A stretch of DNA of 64,000 bases from NCBI RefSeq assembly GCF_014651115.1, contig NZ_BMWG01000014.1, forward strand, positions 73,926-137,925, written 5' to 3'. Shown here in pieces: positions 18,183-26,990 of the stretch (position 1 is the first letter of the stretch; every line of letters begins with the position of its first letter). Made by a program: the position numbers and the translations under genes. The stretch comes from Streptomyces inusitatus (GTDB lineage: Bacteria > Actinomycetota > Actinomycetes > Streptomycetales > Streptomycetaceae). Under the pieces are notes generated by a model, which saw nothing but the letters and a program-made list of their open reading frames with translations, was not told where the DNA came from and made no database searches.

Positions 18183-18998
18183 ATGCCCTTCACGCTGTGC
18201 CACCCCGCCGCCGTACTGCCGCTGCTCAGGCCGCCGTTCGTGCCCGCCGCCCTGGTCGCCGGATCCCTCGCCCCCGATGTCCCGTACTTTCTGAGCGGGG
18301 CGGTGCCGGTGACCGCCCAGTCCTGGTACGCGCCGTTCGCCAACGCCACCGAGACCCATGAACTCGCCGGAGCGCTCCGGCTGGACCTTCCCCTGACCGC
18401 CGCGCTGCTCGCGCTGTACTGGCTGGTACGGAGGCCCGTGGCCGCCCTGCTGAACCGCCGGGCCGCCGCAGCACCGGTCCGGGGCCGTGATCCGCTCTCC
18501 TGGGCCCGCCGCGCGGCCTGGCTCCTGCTGTCGGCGCTGATCGGCGTGGCCACCCATCTGGTGTGGGACTCCTTCACCCACTGGGACGGCGAGGCCGTCG
18601 TCCGGATCGCCCTCCTCCGCGCCGAGGTGACCGACGGGCTGACGGTGGCCCGGCTGGCGCAGCACCTCAGCACCGCCGTCGGCGCGGCCCTGATCACGCT
18701 CTGGCTCTGGCGCCGCCGGAGCGCCCTCACCGCCCCGCCCGCCGACGGTGACGGTGGTGGCGGCGGCGGTCTGCCCCGCTGGGCCCGCCGCTCGATACCG
18801 GCGGCCCTTGCCGCCGCGACCCTCGCCGGCGCGCTGGCGCGCTGGTCCCGGCACACGGCCGAGAACCCCCACGGCCTCCCGCTGGAGAACACCCTCGCGG
18901 TCCTCGCCACCGGCGGCGGCGCGGCCTTCGCCGCGGCCCTCGTCTGCTACGCCGCCCTCTGGTGGCTGACCGGCCGCGGGCGGATCGCCCGGCACTGA
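18183..18998 (+). CDS. DUF4184 family integral membrane protein
   Basis: A 271-aa protein starting MPFTLCHPAAVLPLL, the hallmark of DUF4184, with SLAPDVPYF near residue 32. It has several membrane segments and a HLVWDSFTHWDG motif near residue 125. The conserved His/Asp residues resemble the membrane metal-dependent hydrolase family (YdjM-like), so hydrolase activity is possible. The start was chosen at the family-typical MPFTL; an upstream in-frame ATG at 18123 lies inside the suf terminator. It stands alone between two operons. Confidence 0.85.
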   Translation: MPFTLCHPAAVLPLLRPPFVPAALVAGSLAPDVPYFLSGAVPVTAQSWYAPFANATETHELAGALRLDLPLTAALLALYWLVRRPVAALLNRRAAAAPVRGRDPLSWARRAAWLLLSALIGVATHLVWDSFTHWDGEAVVRIALLRAEVTDGLTVARLAQHLSTAVGAALITLWLWRRRSALTAPPADGDGGGGGGLPRWARRSIPAALAAATLAGALARWSRHTAENPHGLPLENTLAVLATGGGAAFAAALVCYAALWWLTGRGRIARH

Positions 18999-19039
18999 TG
19001 CGTACGCCCGTACACAACCATGTGTGCACTTGTACGCAT
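18999..19039. promoter_or_regulatory. Nested inverted repeat, probable TetR operator
   Basis: ATGCGTAC at 18999-19006 pairs with GTACGCAT at 19032-19039. Inside them GTACACA pairs imperfectly with TGTGTGC. The dyad covers the start of the SMR gene and immediately precedes the smr-tetR operon, so it is the likely operator of the TetR protein. Confidence 0.5.
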
Positions 19040-19358
19040 GGGATACGGACTGCTCGCCGCGGCGATAGCGGCAGAGGTAGCCGGAACCACGGCCATGAAG
19101 TACAGCGAGGGATTCACCAGGCTCTGGCCCTCACTGCTGACCGTCGCCGGTTATCTGATCGCCTTCACGCTGCTGGCGCAGACACTCAAGACACTCTCGG
19201 TCGGCACCGCCTACGCCATCTGGGCGGGGGTCGGCACCGCCGCCGTCGCCGCGATCGGCATGCTCTTCCTCGGCGAGGGGGCGAGCCCGGCCAAATTCGC
19301 CGGCATCGCCCTGGTGATCGCCGGAGTCGTGGTCCTGAACATGGGAGGCGCGCACTGA
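19038..19358 (+). CDS. SMR family multidrug efflux protein
   Basis: A 106-aa protein with four membrane helices, the standard size of the EmrE/QacC family. The essential membrane glutamate is E13 (AAEVAGTTAMK), and the family motifs SVGTAYAIWAGVGT and GIALVIAGVVVLN are present. It exports cationic drugs or guanidinium-type compounds by proton antiport. Its stop overlaps the ATG of the TetR gene (TGATG), so expression is probably induced through that regulator. Confidence 0.93.
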   Translation: MGYGLLAAAIAAEVAGTTAMKYSEGFTRLWPSLLTVAGYLIAFTLLAQTLKTLSVGTAYAIWAGVGTAAVAAIGMLFLGEGASPAKFAGIALVIAGVVVLNMGGAH

Positions 19359-19921
19359 TGACCCGCCGCTACGACCCGGACCGGCGACAGCGCATCATCG
19401 ACGCCGCGGTCCGGGTCGTCGGACGCGGCGGGATCGACGCGCTCAGCCATCGCACCGCCGCCGCCGAGGCCGATGTGCCGCTGGGCTCCACCACGTACCA
19501 CTTCGCCTCCCTGGACGAACTCCTGGACGCCACGCTGCGCCAGGTCAACGAGAACTTCGCGGCGGCGGTGGTCGACAGCGAGGCGCTCATCGCCCCGGGG
19601 GCCGATGTCGCCGCCGAGCTGGCCCGGGTGATGGGCCGGTGGCTGGCGGGGGACCGGGCCAGGGTGGAGCTGGAGTACGAGCTGTATCTCGCCGCCCTCC
19701 GCCGCCCCGCCCTGCGGCCCGTCGCCGCCGAGTGGACCCAGGGCATCGTGGACGCCCTCGCCGCCCACGCCGACGCGGCCACCGCGAGGGCGCTGGTGGC
19801 GATGGTCGACGGGATCTCTCTCCAGGTCCTGCTGACGGACACCCCGTACGACGAGGAGTACGCCAGGGAGATGCTGGCCCGGATCCTGGGGCCTGGGACC
19901 GCCCGGGACGGGCGGCCGTGA
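19358..19921 (+). CDS. TetR family transcriptional regulator
   Basis: A 187-aa protein with the TetR N-terminal helix-turn-helix (RQRIIDAAVRVVGRGG then HRTAAAEADVPLGSTTYHF), and an alpha-helical ligand domain. It is co-transcribed with the SMR efflux gene, and a dyad lies over the shared promoter, so it probably represses this pair. The ligand is unknown. Confidence 0.9.
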   Translation: MTRRYDPDRRQRIIDAAVRVVGRGGIDALSHRTAAAEADVPLGSTTYHFASLDELLDATLRQVNENFAAAVVDSEALIAPGADVAAELARVMGRWLAGDRARVELEYELYLAALRRPALRPVAAEWTQGIVDALAAHADAATARALVAMVDGISLQVLLTDTPYDEEYAREMLARILGPGTARDGRP

Positions 19922-19964
19922 GACCGGTTGGCTCCCGGGGCGGACGCCGCGTTAGGTTCTCCCC

Positions 19965-20954
19965 ATGACCGATACCACCGCTCCCCGCACCAACGGCGCC
20001 GTCGCCGCCGGCCTCGCGACACTCACCGCCGACGGCACTGTTCTCGACACCTGGTTCCCCGCCCCCCAGCTCGCCGCCGAGCCGGGTCCCGCCGGAACCG
20101 AGCGGCTCACTCCCGAGCGGGCCGCGGAACTCCTGGGCGCGGGCGCGGCCCGGGCGATCGGCCCGGACGCCCGCCGGGGCGTCGAGGTCGTCGCCGTGCG
20201 CACGGTCATCTCCTCGCTCGACGACAAGCCGCTCGACGCGCACGACGCCTACCTCCGTCTCCACCTGCTCTCGCACCGGCTGGTCCGCCCGCACGGCCAG
20301 AGCCTGGAGGGCGTCTTCGGGCTGCTCGCCAATGTCGCCTGGACCTCGCTCGGCCCGGTGGCCGTCGACGACATCGAGACGGTCCGGCTGAACGCCCGCG
20401 CCGAGGGTCTGCACCTCGCCGTGACCAGCATCGACAAGTTCCCCCGGATGACGGACTACGTCGCGCCCAAGGGCGTGCGCATCGCCGATGCCGACCGGGT
20501 CCGCCTCGGCGCGCACCTGGCCGAGGGCACCACCGTGATGCACGAGGGCTTCGTCAACTTCAACGCGGGCACGCTCGGCACCTCCATGGTCGAGGGCCGG
20601 ATCTCCGCCGGTGTGGTCGTCGGCGACGGCTCCGACATCGGCGGCGGCGCGTCCACGATGGGCACCCTCTCCGGCGGCGGCAATGTGATCATCTCGATCG
20701 GCGAGCGCTGCCTGATCGGCGCGGAGGCCGGAGTCGGCATCGCGCTCGGCGACGAGTGCGTGGTCGAGGCCGGTCTCTATGTCACCGCGGGCACCCGGAT
20801 CACCCTGCCGGACGGGGAGATCGTCAAGGCGCGGGAGCTGTCCGGCGCGAACAACATCCTCTTCCGCCGCAACTCGGTCACGGGCGCGGTCGAGGCGCGG
20901 CCGAACAACGCGGTCTGGGGCGGACTGAACGACGTCCTCCACAGCCACAACTAG
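19965..20954 (+). CDS. dapD: 2,3,4,5-tetrahydropyridine-2,6-dicarboxylate N-succinyltransferase
   Basis: Adds succinyl to tetrahydrodipicolinate in the succinylase route to meso-diaminopimelate and lysine. The 329-aa protein is the actinobacterial DapD type, with a C-terminal left-handed hexapeptide beta-helix (GTTVMHEGFVNFNAGTLG, GVVVGDGSDIGGGAS). It trimerises in this family. Its TAG stop shares CTAG with the stop of the convergent dapA-like gene. Confidence 0.95.
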   Translation: MTDTTAPRTNGAVAAGLATLTADGTVLDTWFPAPQLAAEPGPAGTERLTPERAAELLGAGAARAIGPDARRGVEVVAVRTVISSLDDKPLDAHDAYLRLHLLSHRLVRPHGQSLEGVFGLLANVAWTSLGPVAVDDIETVRLNARAEGLHLAVTSIDKFPRMTDYVAPKGVRIADADRVRLGAHLAEGTTVMHEGFVNFNAGTLGTSMVEGRISAGVVVGDGSDIGGGASTMGTLSGGGNVIISIGERCLIGAEAGVGIALGDECVVEAGLYVTAGTRITLPDGEIVKARELSGANNILFRRNSVTGAVEARPNNAVWGGLNDVLHSHN

Positions 20955-21841
20955 CCGTCGGCTCCTGTCCGGGCCGTCAGCTCCTCGTACGCCCGAAGCA
21001 GTCCGTCGGCCGCCTCCCGGCCGGCGGACTGGAGCGGGGCCCGCACCGGCCCCGCGCGCAGCAGCGCCTTCGCGGTCACCGCGCCCGGCAGCCCCGCCGC
21101 CATCATCAGCTCCGTCAGCGGCAGCACCAGCCGGTTCAGCTCCGCCGCCCGTGCCGTGTCGCCCGCGTCGAAGGCGTCGAGCACCGCCCGCAGCGGCTCC
21201 GGGGCGACATTGGCTACCGTACTGACGAAGCCCGCGCCGCCCACCGCGTACAGCGGCAGATTCAGTTCCTCGCAGCCGGAGTAGTACGCCAGCGAGGTGC
21301 GCCCGATCACCTTGGCCGAGCCGAGCAGGTCGTACGCGCAGTCCTTGACGGCCACCACGCGCGGGTGGTCCGCGAGCCGCAGCACGGTCTCCACCTCGAT
21401 CCGGGTGCCGGTGCGGCCCGGGATGTCGTACAGCATCAGCGGCAGCCCGGTCGCGTCCGCCACCGTGCGGAAGTGCGCCTCCACCGCCGCCTGCGGCGGG
21501 CGGCTGTAGTACGGGGTGACCACCAGCAGCCCGTCGGCCCCGGCGCGTTCGGCCGCGCGGGCCAGCTCCACCGTGTGGCGGGTGTCCGCGCTGCCCACGC
21601 CCGCCACCAGGGGCGCCCCCGGGCCGACCGCCTCCCGTACCGCCCTGATCAGCGCGGACTTCTCGGCGTCGGAGGTGGTGGGGGACTCGCCGGTGGTCCC
21701 GTTGAGCACCAGGCCCTCGCAGCCCCGGGCGACCAGGCCGGCCGCGTGCCGGGCCGCCGCCCCGAGGTCCGGCCCGCCGTCGGCGGCGAAGGGGGTGATC
21801 ATGGCGCAGAGCGCCCGGCCGAAGGGGCGTGGTGTGGTCAT
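20951..21841 (-). CDS. dapA: DapA-like dihydrodipicolinate synthase / aldolase family protein
   Basis: A (beta/alpha)8 class I aldolase of 296 aa. Catalytic features are the NGTTGESPT loop (T49-T50), Y138 (LYDIPGRTG) and Schiff-base lysine K166 (VAVKDCAYD). All key DapA residues are present. It may make hydroxy-tetrahydrodipicolinate, since dapD is the convergent neighbour, but Streptomyces often carries several DapA paralogues and the neighbouring aldolase subfamilies are hard to tell apart. The start was chosen at ATG 21841 (MTTPRPFGRAL); a further upstream in-frame start would add eight residues. Confidence 0.85.
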   Translation of the reverse strand: MTTPRPFGRALCAMITPFAADGGPDLGAAARHAAGLVARGCEGLVLNGTTGESPTTSDAEKSALIRAVREAVGPGAPLVAGVGSADTRHTVELARAAERAGADGLLVVTPYYSRPPQAAVEAHFRTVADATGLPLMLYDIPGRTGTRIEVETVLRLADHPRVVAVKDCAYDLLGSAKVIGRTSLAYYSGCEELNLPLYAVGGAGFVSTVANVAPEPLRAVLDAFDAGDTARAAELNRLVLPLTELMMAAGLPGAVTAKALLRAGPVRAPLQSAGREAADGLLRAYEELTARTGADG

Positions 21842-21936
21842 GACCGGAAGTCTCGGCCCTGCCAACCGTGAAGGTCCACTTAGTTCTGCTTCCCCTCATG
21901 GTCAAGCGATGCTGAAGGGTGGATCGACTCCCTTGA

Positions 21937-21954
21937 CCTCAAGTGAACTTGATG
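21937..21954. promoter_or_regulatory. SoxR-box-like operator
   Basis: CCTCAAGTGAACTTGATG is 16/18 identical to the SoxR consensus CCTCAAGTTAACTTGAGG and overlaps a TTGACC hexamer at 21933-21938. It lies 60 bp before the ATG of the ABM monooxygenase gene. MerR-family regulators bind such sites inside promoters with long spacers. Confidence 0.65.
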
Positions 21955-22013
21955 TCTGACGCTGGTGGCCGGTGGCGCGCCGCAGGGGCGCGCCCGACCG
22001 GAGGGACCCCGCC

Positions 22014-22778
22014 ATGCCCGAGCCAGTGATCGTCCGTCCCGGCGCCCGCCCCGAGCTGAGCCGCCCCGACGCGGGCGTCATCAAGGTCTCCACCTGGGAT
22101 GTGGGCGACCCCGGGCGGCAGCGCGCCGCCCTGGACGCGATCGGGCGGGCCTGGCTCGGCCGCGACTGGCCGGACGGCGGACTGCTCTCGTACACCGTTC
22201 ACCTCGGCGAGGACGGCCGGACCCTGCTGCACTACTCGCAGTGGGCCGACGAGGACGCCTACCGGCGGTTCTTCGACGGCCCCCGGGATCGGAGGAACGC
22301 CGAGATCGACGCCGCCGTCCCCGGGATCAGGCGGCTCGCGCTCGACTCGTACGAGCTGTACCGCAGCCACACCTCCCGCGAGGACGACCCCCGGGTGCCC
22401 GGCTGCGTCGTGATCGTGGAGGTCGAGTTCGAGGGCCCGGACCCGGAGCGGCAGCGGGGCTGGGTGGACACCGTTCTGAGCGCGCTGGCCTCGGACCCGG
22501 CGACCGCGCCCGGCGGTGGTGCGCCGGACGGCGGCGGCGAGCGCGACCCCCGTACGGCCGGGATCTCCGGCTCCTTCCACCTCGGCGCCGACGGCCGGCG
22601 GGTGCTCAACTACGCCGAGTGGGAGAGCGCCGAACTCCACCGCGCCGCCCTCGCGTCCCCGGGCTTCGGGATCGGCGCGGCCACCGAGGAGTGGGAGCGC
22701 GTGGCGGGCTACCCCGGGGTGCGCGAGGGCCGGGTGAACCGGTACACGCCCGGACTGAGTCTCGGTCCGGGCGTGTGA
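22014..22778 (+). CDS. Two-domain antibiotic biosynthesis monooxygenase (ABM) family protein
   Basis: A 254-aa soluble protein made of two dimeric alpha-beta barrel repeats: first half FHLGE/YTVHLGEDGRTLLHYSQWAD, second half FHLGADGRRVLNYAEWESAE. From memory, the S. coelicolor protein at this place (SCO1909) is a SoxR target; the SoxR-like box just upstream supports the same here. It may help to detoxify redox-active quinones, but the reaction is unknown. The start is ATG with GGAGGG nine bases upstream. Confidence 0.85.
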   Translation: MPEPVIVRPGARPELSRPDAGVIKVSTWDVGDPGRQRAALDAIGRAWLGRDWPDGGLLSYTVHLGEDGRTLLHYSQWADEDAYRRFFDGPRDRRNAEIDAAVPGIRRLALDSYELYRSHTSREDDPRVPGCVVIVEVEFEGPDPERQRGWVDTVLSALASDPATAPGGGAPDGGGERDPRTAGISGSFHLGADGRRVLNYAEWESAELHRAALASPGFGIGAATEEWERVAGYPGVREGRVNRYTPGLSLGPGV

Positions 22779-22790
22779 CACGGATACGGA

Positions 22791-24647
22791 TCACGGGCGG
22801 AAGCGCAGCACCTGCGGGTCGTGGTCGCTGTTCTGGTCCGTGAACTCCGCGTTGATGTGGACGCTGTCGTAGCTGAAGTCGTCGATCGAGGGGCTGGTCA
22901 GTATCTGGTCCAGCACCTGGCTGTTGCCCTGGTAGACATAGGAGTAACGATCCGCCCTGGGCAGCGACTTCACCGCCGCGTACAGCGCGCCGCCCGCGGT
23001 CAGCTCCTTCGTCGTCGCCGAGAACTCAAAGTCGTTGATGTCGCCGACGACCAGCACGTCCGCGCGCCGGTCGGCCTTGAGCACCTCCTTGACGAAGGTG
23101 TTCACCGACCGGGCCTGCGCCACCCGCTGGACCTCGGAGGAACGGTTCGGCGGCTGGCGGTGGGAGGTGAGGGCCTCGTCGCCGCCCTTGGAGCCGAAGT
23201 GGTTGGCGATCACGACGACCGGGCGGCCCCGGAAGGTGAACTCGCCCGCGAGCGGCTTGCGGCTGGACTCCCAGGCGCTGTTCCCCGGGTCGATCCGGCC
23301 CGGGGAGAGCGTCAGGGCCGCCCGGCCCCGCTCCCGTACGACACCGGTCGCCGTGGTGGCGTCGCCGCCCGCGCGGTCGGTGAACGACACCCGCTCCGGG
23401 TTGAAGAGGAAGACCTGGCGGATGTTGCCGCCGGGCTGGCCGCCGTCCTTGTTGTTCTCCGGGGAGATCGAGCGCCAGTCGTACGCCGGGCCGCCCGCCG
23501 CGACGATCGCGTCCGTGAACTTCTTGACCGTCTTGTCGGCGGCGACCGTGCCGTCGTTCTTCGATCCGCTGTCGTCCTGGATCTCCTCCAGGGCCAGGAT
23601 GTCCGGCGAGGCCAGATTCTCCACCACGGCCCTGCCCAGGGCGTCGAACTTCTCCTGGGGGTCGGACGGGTCCAGGTTCTCCACGTTGTATGTGGCCACC
23701 GCCAGCTCGCCACGCCGCTGCGGGCGGGTCTTCTCGGCCTGAAGACCCCGGTCGGCGACCGTGCCGAGGGTCCGCGCGACCAGCGTGTAACCGCCGTACT
23801 GACTGAAGTCGAGGGGGCCCTCGGTGCGGCCGGTCAGCACATCGCCGACGTTCGCCTTCGGGAAGGGCTGCTCGGCGGTCGGGATCAGCGACTGGATCTG
23901 GAGCCTGCCGGAGTTCTGGGAGGCGTACGAGCCGTACCGCGCGCCCCCGCGCACCGTGGGGTTCTCGTACGGCTTGACCGTCACCCAGAGCGCGGAGAAG
24001 GAGTCGGTCGCGCCGACGATCCGGGAGGTGTCGACGCGGACGTTGACGCCCTCCAGGGACTCGTAGTGATCGAGGGCGTACGTCTTCGGCTTCAGCGGGA
24101 GCGCGTTGACGCTGCCGCCCGCCGCGGGGTCGCCGGGCGGGGCGTAGGCGGAGGGCACCGAGCGGGCGGAGACGGTGACCGGGGCGGGCAGTTCGTTGCC
24201 CGCGGAGACCACGGTGACCGTCGGCCGGGTGATCTGGGTCAGCGACTGATTGCCGGAGGCCGTGCCGCCGGGGACGAACTCGGTGACCGTGCCGGAGACC
24301 AGCACCTCGTCGCCGGTCTTCACCGGCGGGGTGGAGCCGGGGCCGGTGAAGACGAAGACGCCCTCGCTGGTCGCCGGGTCGGCGTCGGGGGCGCTGTCCT
24401 GGAACCAGAATCCGCGCGAGGAGCCGTAGCCCCGCACACCGGTGACGATGCCGGGGACGTCGGCGACCGGCTGACCGGCCAGCGGGGAGATCCGGGTGGC
24501 GCCCTGGATGTCATGGATCCGGACACCGGCCGCGGCGTCGCCCGCCGGCTCGGCCGACGCGGCGGAGCCGGTGAGCAGTCCGGCGGCGAGCGCGGAGGCG
24601 ACGAGGGCCGCGAGGGCGGCGGTTCTCGGTACGGCGGAGGAAGGCAT
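22791..24647 (-). CDS. Secreted endonuclease/exonuclease/phosphatase family nuclease (ExeM/NucH-like)
   Basis: A 618-aa exported protein. A Sec signal (TAALAALVASALAAGLLTGSA) ends near AASAEP. An OB-fold-like region (residues ~40-300) is followed by an EEP catalytic domain with ATYNVENLDPSDP, ALEEIQDD, VIANHFGSKGG, VGDINDFEF and NSDHDPQVLRF. These hold the metal-binding and general-base residues of the DNase I superfamily. Probable extracellular DNA degradation, feeding phosphate and nucleosides. The start was chosen at MPSSAVPRT to give a proper signal peptide. It is convergent to the ABM gene with 12 bp between stops. Confidence 0.9.
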   Translation of the reverse strand: MPSSAVPRTAALAALVASALAAGLLTGSAASAEPAGDAAAGVRIHDIQGATRISPLAGQPVADVPGIVTGVRGYGSSRGFWFQDSAPDADPATSEGVFVFTGPGSTPPVKTGDEVLVSGTVTEFVPGGTASGNQSLTQITRPTVTVVSAGNELPAPVTVSARSVPSAYAPPGDPAAGGSVNALPLKPKTYALDHYESLEGVNVRVDTSRIVGATDSFSALWVTVKPYENPTVRGGARYGSYASQNSGRLQIQSLIPTAEQPFPKANVGDVLTGRTEGPLDFSQYGGYTLVARTLGTVADRGLQAEKTRPQRRGELAVATYNVENLDPSDPQEKFDALGRAVVENLASPDILALEEIQDDSGSKNDGTVAADKTVKKFTDAIVAAGGPAYDWRSISPENNKDGGQPGGNIRQVFLFNPERVSFTDRAGGDATTATGVVRERGRAALTLSPGRIDPGNSAWESSRKPLAGEFTFRGRPVVVIANHFGSKGGDEALTSHRQPPNRSSEVQRVAQARSVNTFVKEVLKADRRADVLVVGDINDFEFSATTKELTAGGALYAAVKSLPRADRYSYVYQGNSQVLDQILTSPSIDDFSYDSVHINAEFTDQNSDHDPQVLRFRP

Positions 24648-25049
24648 CGGGTTCTCCGGGATCGAGGTGGTGGGCCACGGGGTGGGTGGTGCGCGCTCCG
24701 CGCGGTGTGGCGCGAAGACGGCTCTACGCGCGTCAATCTCTTGGCTGGGCGGTGGACTTGTCAAGAGCGGCCGGATGTACGGCGGAAGGCGGGCGGCCGA
24801 AGAGCCGTGCGCGCCCGGCCTTCGGCGGCCGGCCGCCGCGGTGCGGGCGGTCGCGCCGGGCGTCCGGCCGGGCCCGCCCCGGGGGTGTCCGGTAAGCGTC
24901 CGACCGGGTGTCCGAGAACGTCGGCAGGGCGCCGGGGAAGCGCGACCGGGCGGCGAAACCCGGTGAAATGCGTCTACGCTGGAGAGCGCTCAGAGGCCAT
25001 GCCCACCCCCCTGTACGTCCCGATGTACGCCCCGAGGAGAAACAGCCAG

Positions 25050-26492
25050 ATGCCCCAAGACGGTCCCTCCCTGCCGCCCGTACGGCTGCGCTCGGACGCG
25101 GAGCTGGCGCGGGACGCGCTCGCCGCCCCCCTGCTGACCAGGGCCGTGAGGCTCGCCCGCTGGGCGGGCCCCGGGACGCTGGTGGACGCGGGCGGCGAAC
25201 TGGCCGAGGAGCAACTGGCCGCCGCGGCCGAGGAGCTGGGCCTGGGGGCCGACGAGGACGGCCCGGCGTTCGCGAGCGAGGCCTGGCGCACCGCCGTCGA
25301 CGCCGGACTGATCGAGGTCCGGGACCCGGAGGGGGACACCGGGCACGGCACGGCCGGCCCCGGCGAGAATCTCGCACTGCTGATCTCCGGCGGCCCGCGG
25401 GACGTCCTCGCCGTCTGGCTGGAGGCGCTGGAGGCCGTCCACGCGGACGCCGTCGCCCCGCTGCTCGACGATCTGACCGACGCGATCGGCGAGGACGGCG
25501 AGATCGACCTCGGGATGCTGGAGTGGGACCCCGAGGCGGAGGCGGAGTTCCTCGACGGGGTCCTCGGCAATCTGTATCTGCTCACCGTCACCGACGGCGG
25601 CCCGGTCGAGCAGCCGGTGCCGCTCCCCGCGCTCGCCGCCTCGATGATCGTCCCCGACGACATGGGCGAGCCCACCGACGACGTACTGGAGCAGGTCTCG
25701 GACGCGATGATGCGGCTGGACGACCAGTTCCGGCTGCTGGAGCCGATCGGACTGGTCGAGTACCAGCCGGTGGACGACGCCCTGATGGCCGAGGACGACG
25801 AGGGCGGCCCGGTCGACGACGACGAGGACGTCTCCCGCTACGGACTGGTCCGGCTCACCCCCCTGGGGCTCTACGGGATCAGGGCGCGGATGCTGGACGC
25901 GGGCATCGACGCGCCCGCCGTGGGAGAGCTGGCCGACAAGGGCGCCGACGCCCTCCTCGACGGGCTCGCCCACTACCCCGAGCAGGCCGCCCGCGCCGAG
26001 ACGGAACAGTGGCTGGCCCGCCGCGAACCCGCCCCGGCCGCACACGAACTCCTCGCGGCGGCGCGCGGCGCGGACCCCGGCGGCCCGCTGCGGCGGCTGC
26101 TCTGCCAGCAGGCGCTGGCGCTGGTGGGCCCCCAGGCCGAGGCGGAGGTCCGCGCGGTGCTCGACGATCTCGAACTCGGCGGTCTCGCCCGGGTCTGGCT
26201 CGCCGAGCACGGTGCCGCCGATGTGCCCCCGCCGCCGGAGGCCATGATCTTCTGGCTCTCCGTCGACACCCTCGCCGCCCAGCTCGACGCGGACGGCGAG
26301 TCCGACGAACTCCGCGCCCTGGTCGAGGGCCTCACCGGGCAGCACACCGGCTTCTTCGAAGCCGCCTGGCGAGTCGACCACCCGGCCACCGCCGACGTCC
26401 TGGAGGCCATGGGCCGCCTCCACCCCGACAAACGCGCCGCCAAGGAGGCCCGCAAGGCCGCCTTCAAGGCCCGCTCCCACCGCCCCGCCTGA
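25050..26492 (+). CDS. Hypothetical protein, paralogue of the gene at 59929-61386
   Basis: A 480-aa soluble acidic protein with no signal peptide. I do not recognise a named family. It has an N-terminal helical region (LLTRAVRLARWAG), a stretch of Glu/Asp-rich segments, and a C-terminal helical part with PQAEAEVRAVLDDL, ARVWLAEHGAADV and AAKEARKAAFKAR. The paralogue at 59.9-61.4 kb has the same landmarks in the same order. ATG 25050 has GAGGAGA nine bases before it; an in-frame ATG at 24999 would add 17 residues. The gene has its own strong terminator. Confidence 0.85.
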   Translation: MPQDGPSLPPVRLRSDAELARDALAAPLLTRAVRLARWAGPGTLVDAGGELAEEQLAAAAEELGLGADEDGPAFASEAWRTAVDAGLIEVRDPEGDTGHGTAGPGENLALLISGGPRDVLAVWLEALEAVHADAVAPLLDDLTDAIGEDGEIDLGMLEWDPEAEAEFLDGVLGNLYLLTVTDGGPVEQPVPLPALAASMIVPDDMGEPTDDVLEQVSDAMMRLDDQFRLLEPIGLVEYQPVDDALMAEDDEGGPVDDDEDVSRYGLVRLTPLGLYGIRARMLDAGIDAPAVGELADKGADALLDGLAHYPEQAARAETEQWLARREPAPAAHELLAAARGADPGGPLRRLLCQQALALVGPQAEAEVRAVLDDLELGGLARVWLAEHGAADVPPPPEAMIFWLSVDTLAAQLDADGESDELRALVEGLTGQHTGFFEAAWRVDHPATADVLEAMGRLHPDKRAAKEARKAAFKARSHRPA

Positions 26493-26500
26493 GACGGGGA

Positions 26501-26539
26501 CCGAGGGCCCCCGCCCGGCTGGCCGGTCGGGGCCCTCGG
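26501..26539. terminator. Terminator after hypothetical gene
   Basis: Perfect 11-bp inverted repeat CCGAGGGCCCC / GGGGCCCTCGG with a 17-nt loop, 9 bp after the stop. Confidence 0.8.
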
Positions 26540-26990
26540 CAGCCACGGCATTCAGCCCTGCGGGCGGCCGGGGGCCACTCGCCTGGGAACTGCCGGATGA
26601 GCTTGACCCTCATGACTCCGCTCCGGGCGGTCGGCCCCGGCGAGAACGATTCCGGCCCGGCGGCCGGGGCCGGGCCTCCCGGCCCCGTCCGCCGGCTCGC
26701 ATCGCGCGCGCGGGTGACCGCCCACCCGCGCCCCCGACCGCGCACCGCGAAAACCGCCCAGGCCCCGGCCGCCCGGCGATCACCCCCCACTCCGGCGCGC
26801 TTTCGCGCGCCCGAGCGCATAACTCAAGCCACGCTCTGGCCAGTTTCACTCCTTTGGTGTTCAAAACCCTCGCTCACGAGGGAGGAATCGTTTGCTCACC
26901 GTTCCCCGACGGTAACCAGGGCACCGGTCACCCGCCGGCCCCGAGCCATTCGTGCCCCTCAGGATCACCAGGTACCTCAGGAGAGACTCG
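26540..26990. other. Non-coding region with a TerD fragment and phoX promoter
   Basis: A 450-bp stretch. It holds a 36-bp match to terD (see 26585-26620) and, near its right end, two GCTCAC motifs at 26872 and 26894 spaced exactly 22 bp, as 11-bp PHO repeats would be. A good SD (AGGAGAG) precedes phoX. Frames open here lack convincing products. Confidence 0.5.
26585..26620 (-). pseudogene. Remnant of a TerD gene 3' segment
   Basis: Read on the minus strand, this encodes SGVMRVKLIRQFPGEW. This matches TGVMMAKLIRQFSGEW near the C-terminus of the intact TerD protein at 29211-30419. At DNA level, AACTGCCGGATGAGCTT is identical in both, and the flanks differ by a few bases. No other TerD sequence is seen around it, so it is either a decayed copy or a small duplicated patch. 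Confidence 0.6.

Noticed and set aside
19022..19037. Upstream GTG start for the SMR gene
   Set aside because: It would add non-family residues before the first helix; ATG 19038 gives the standard 106-residue SMR protein.
24648..24998. PHO box for the secreted nuclease
   Set aside because: Only single imperfect GGTGGAC-like matches; no 11-bp direct repeats.
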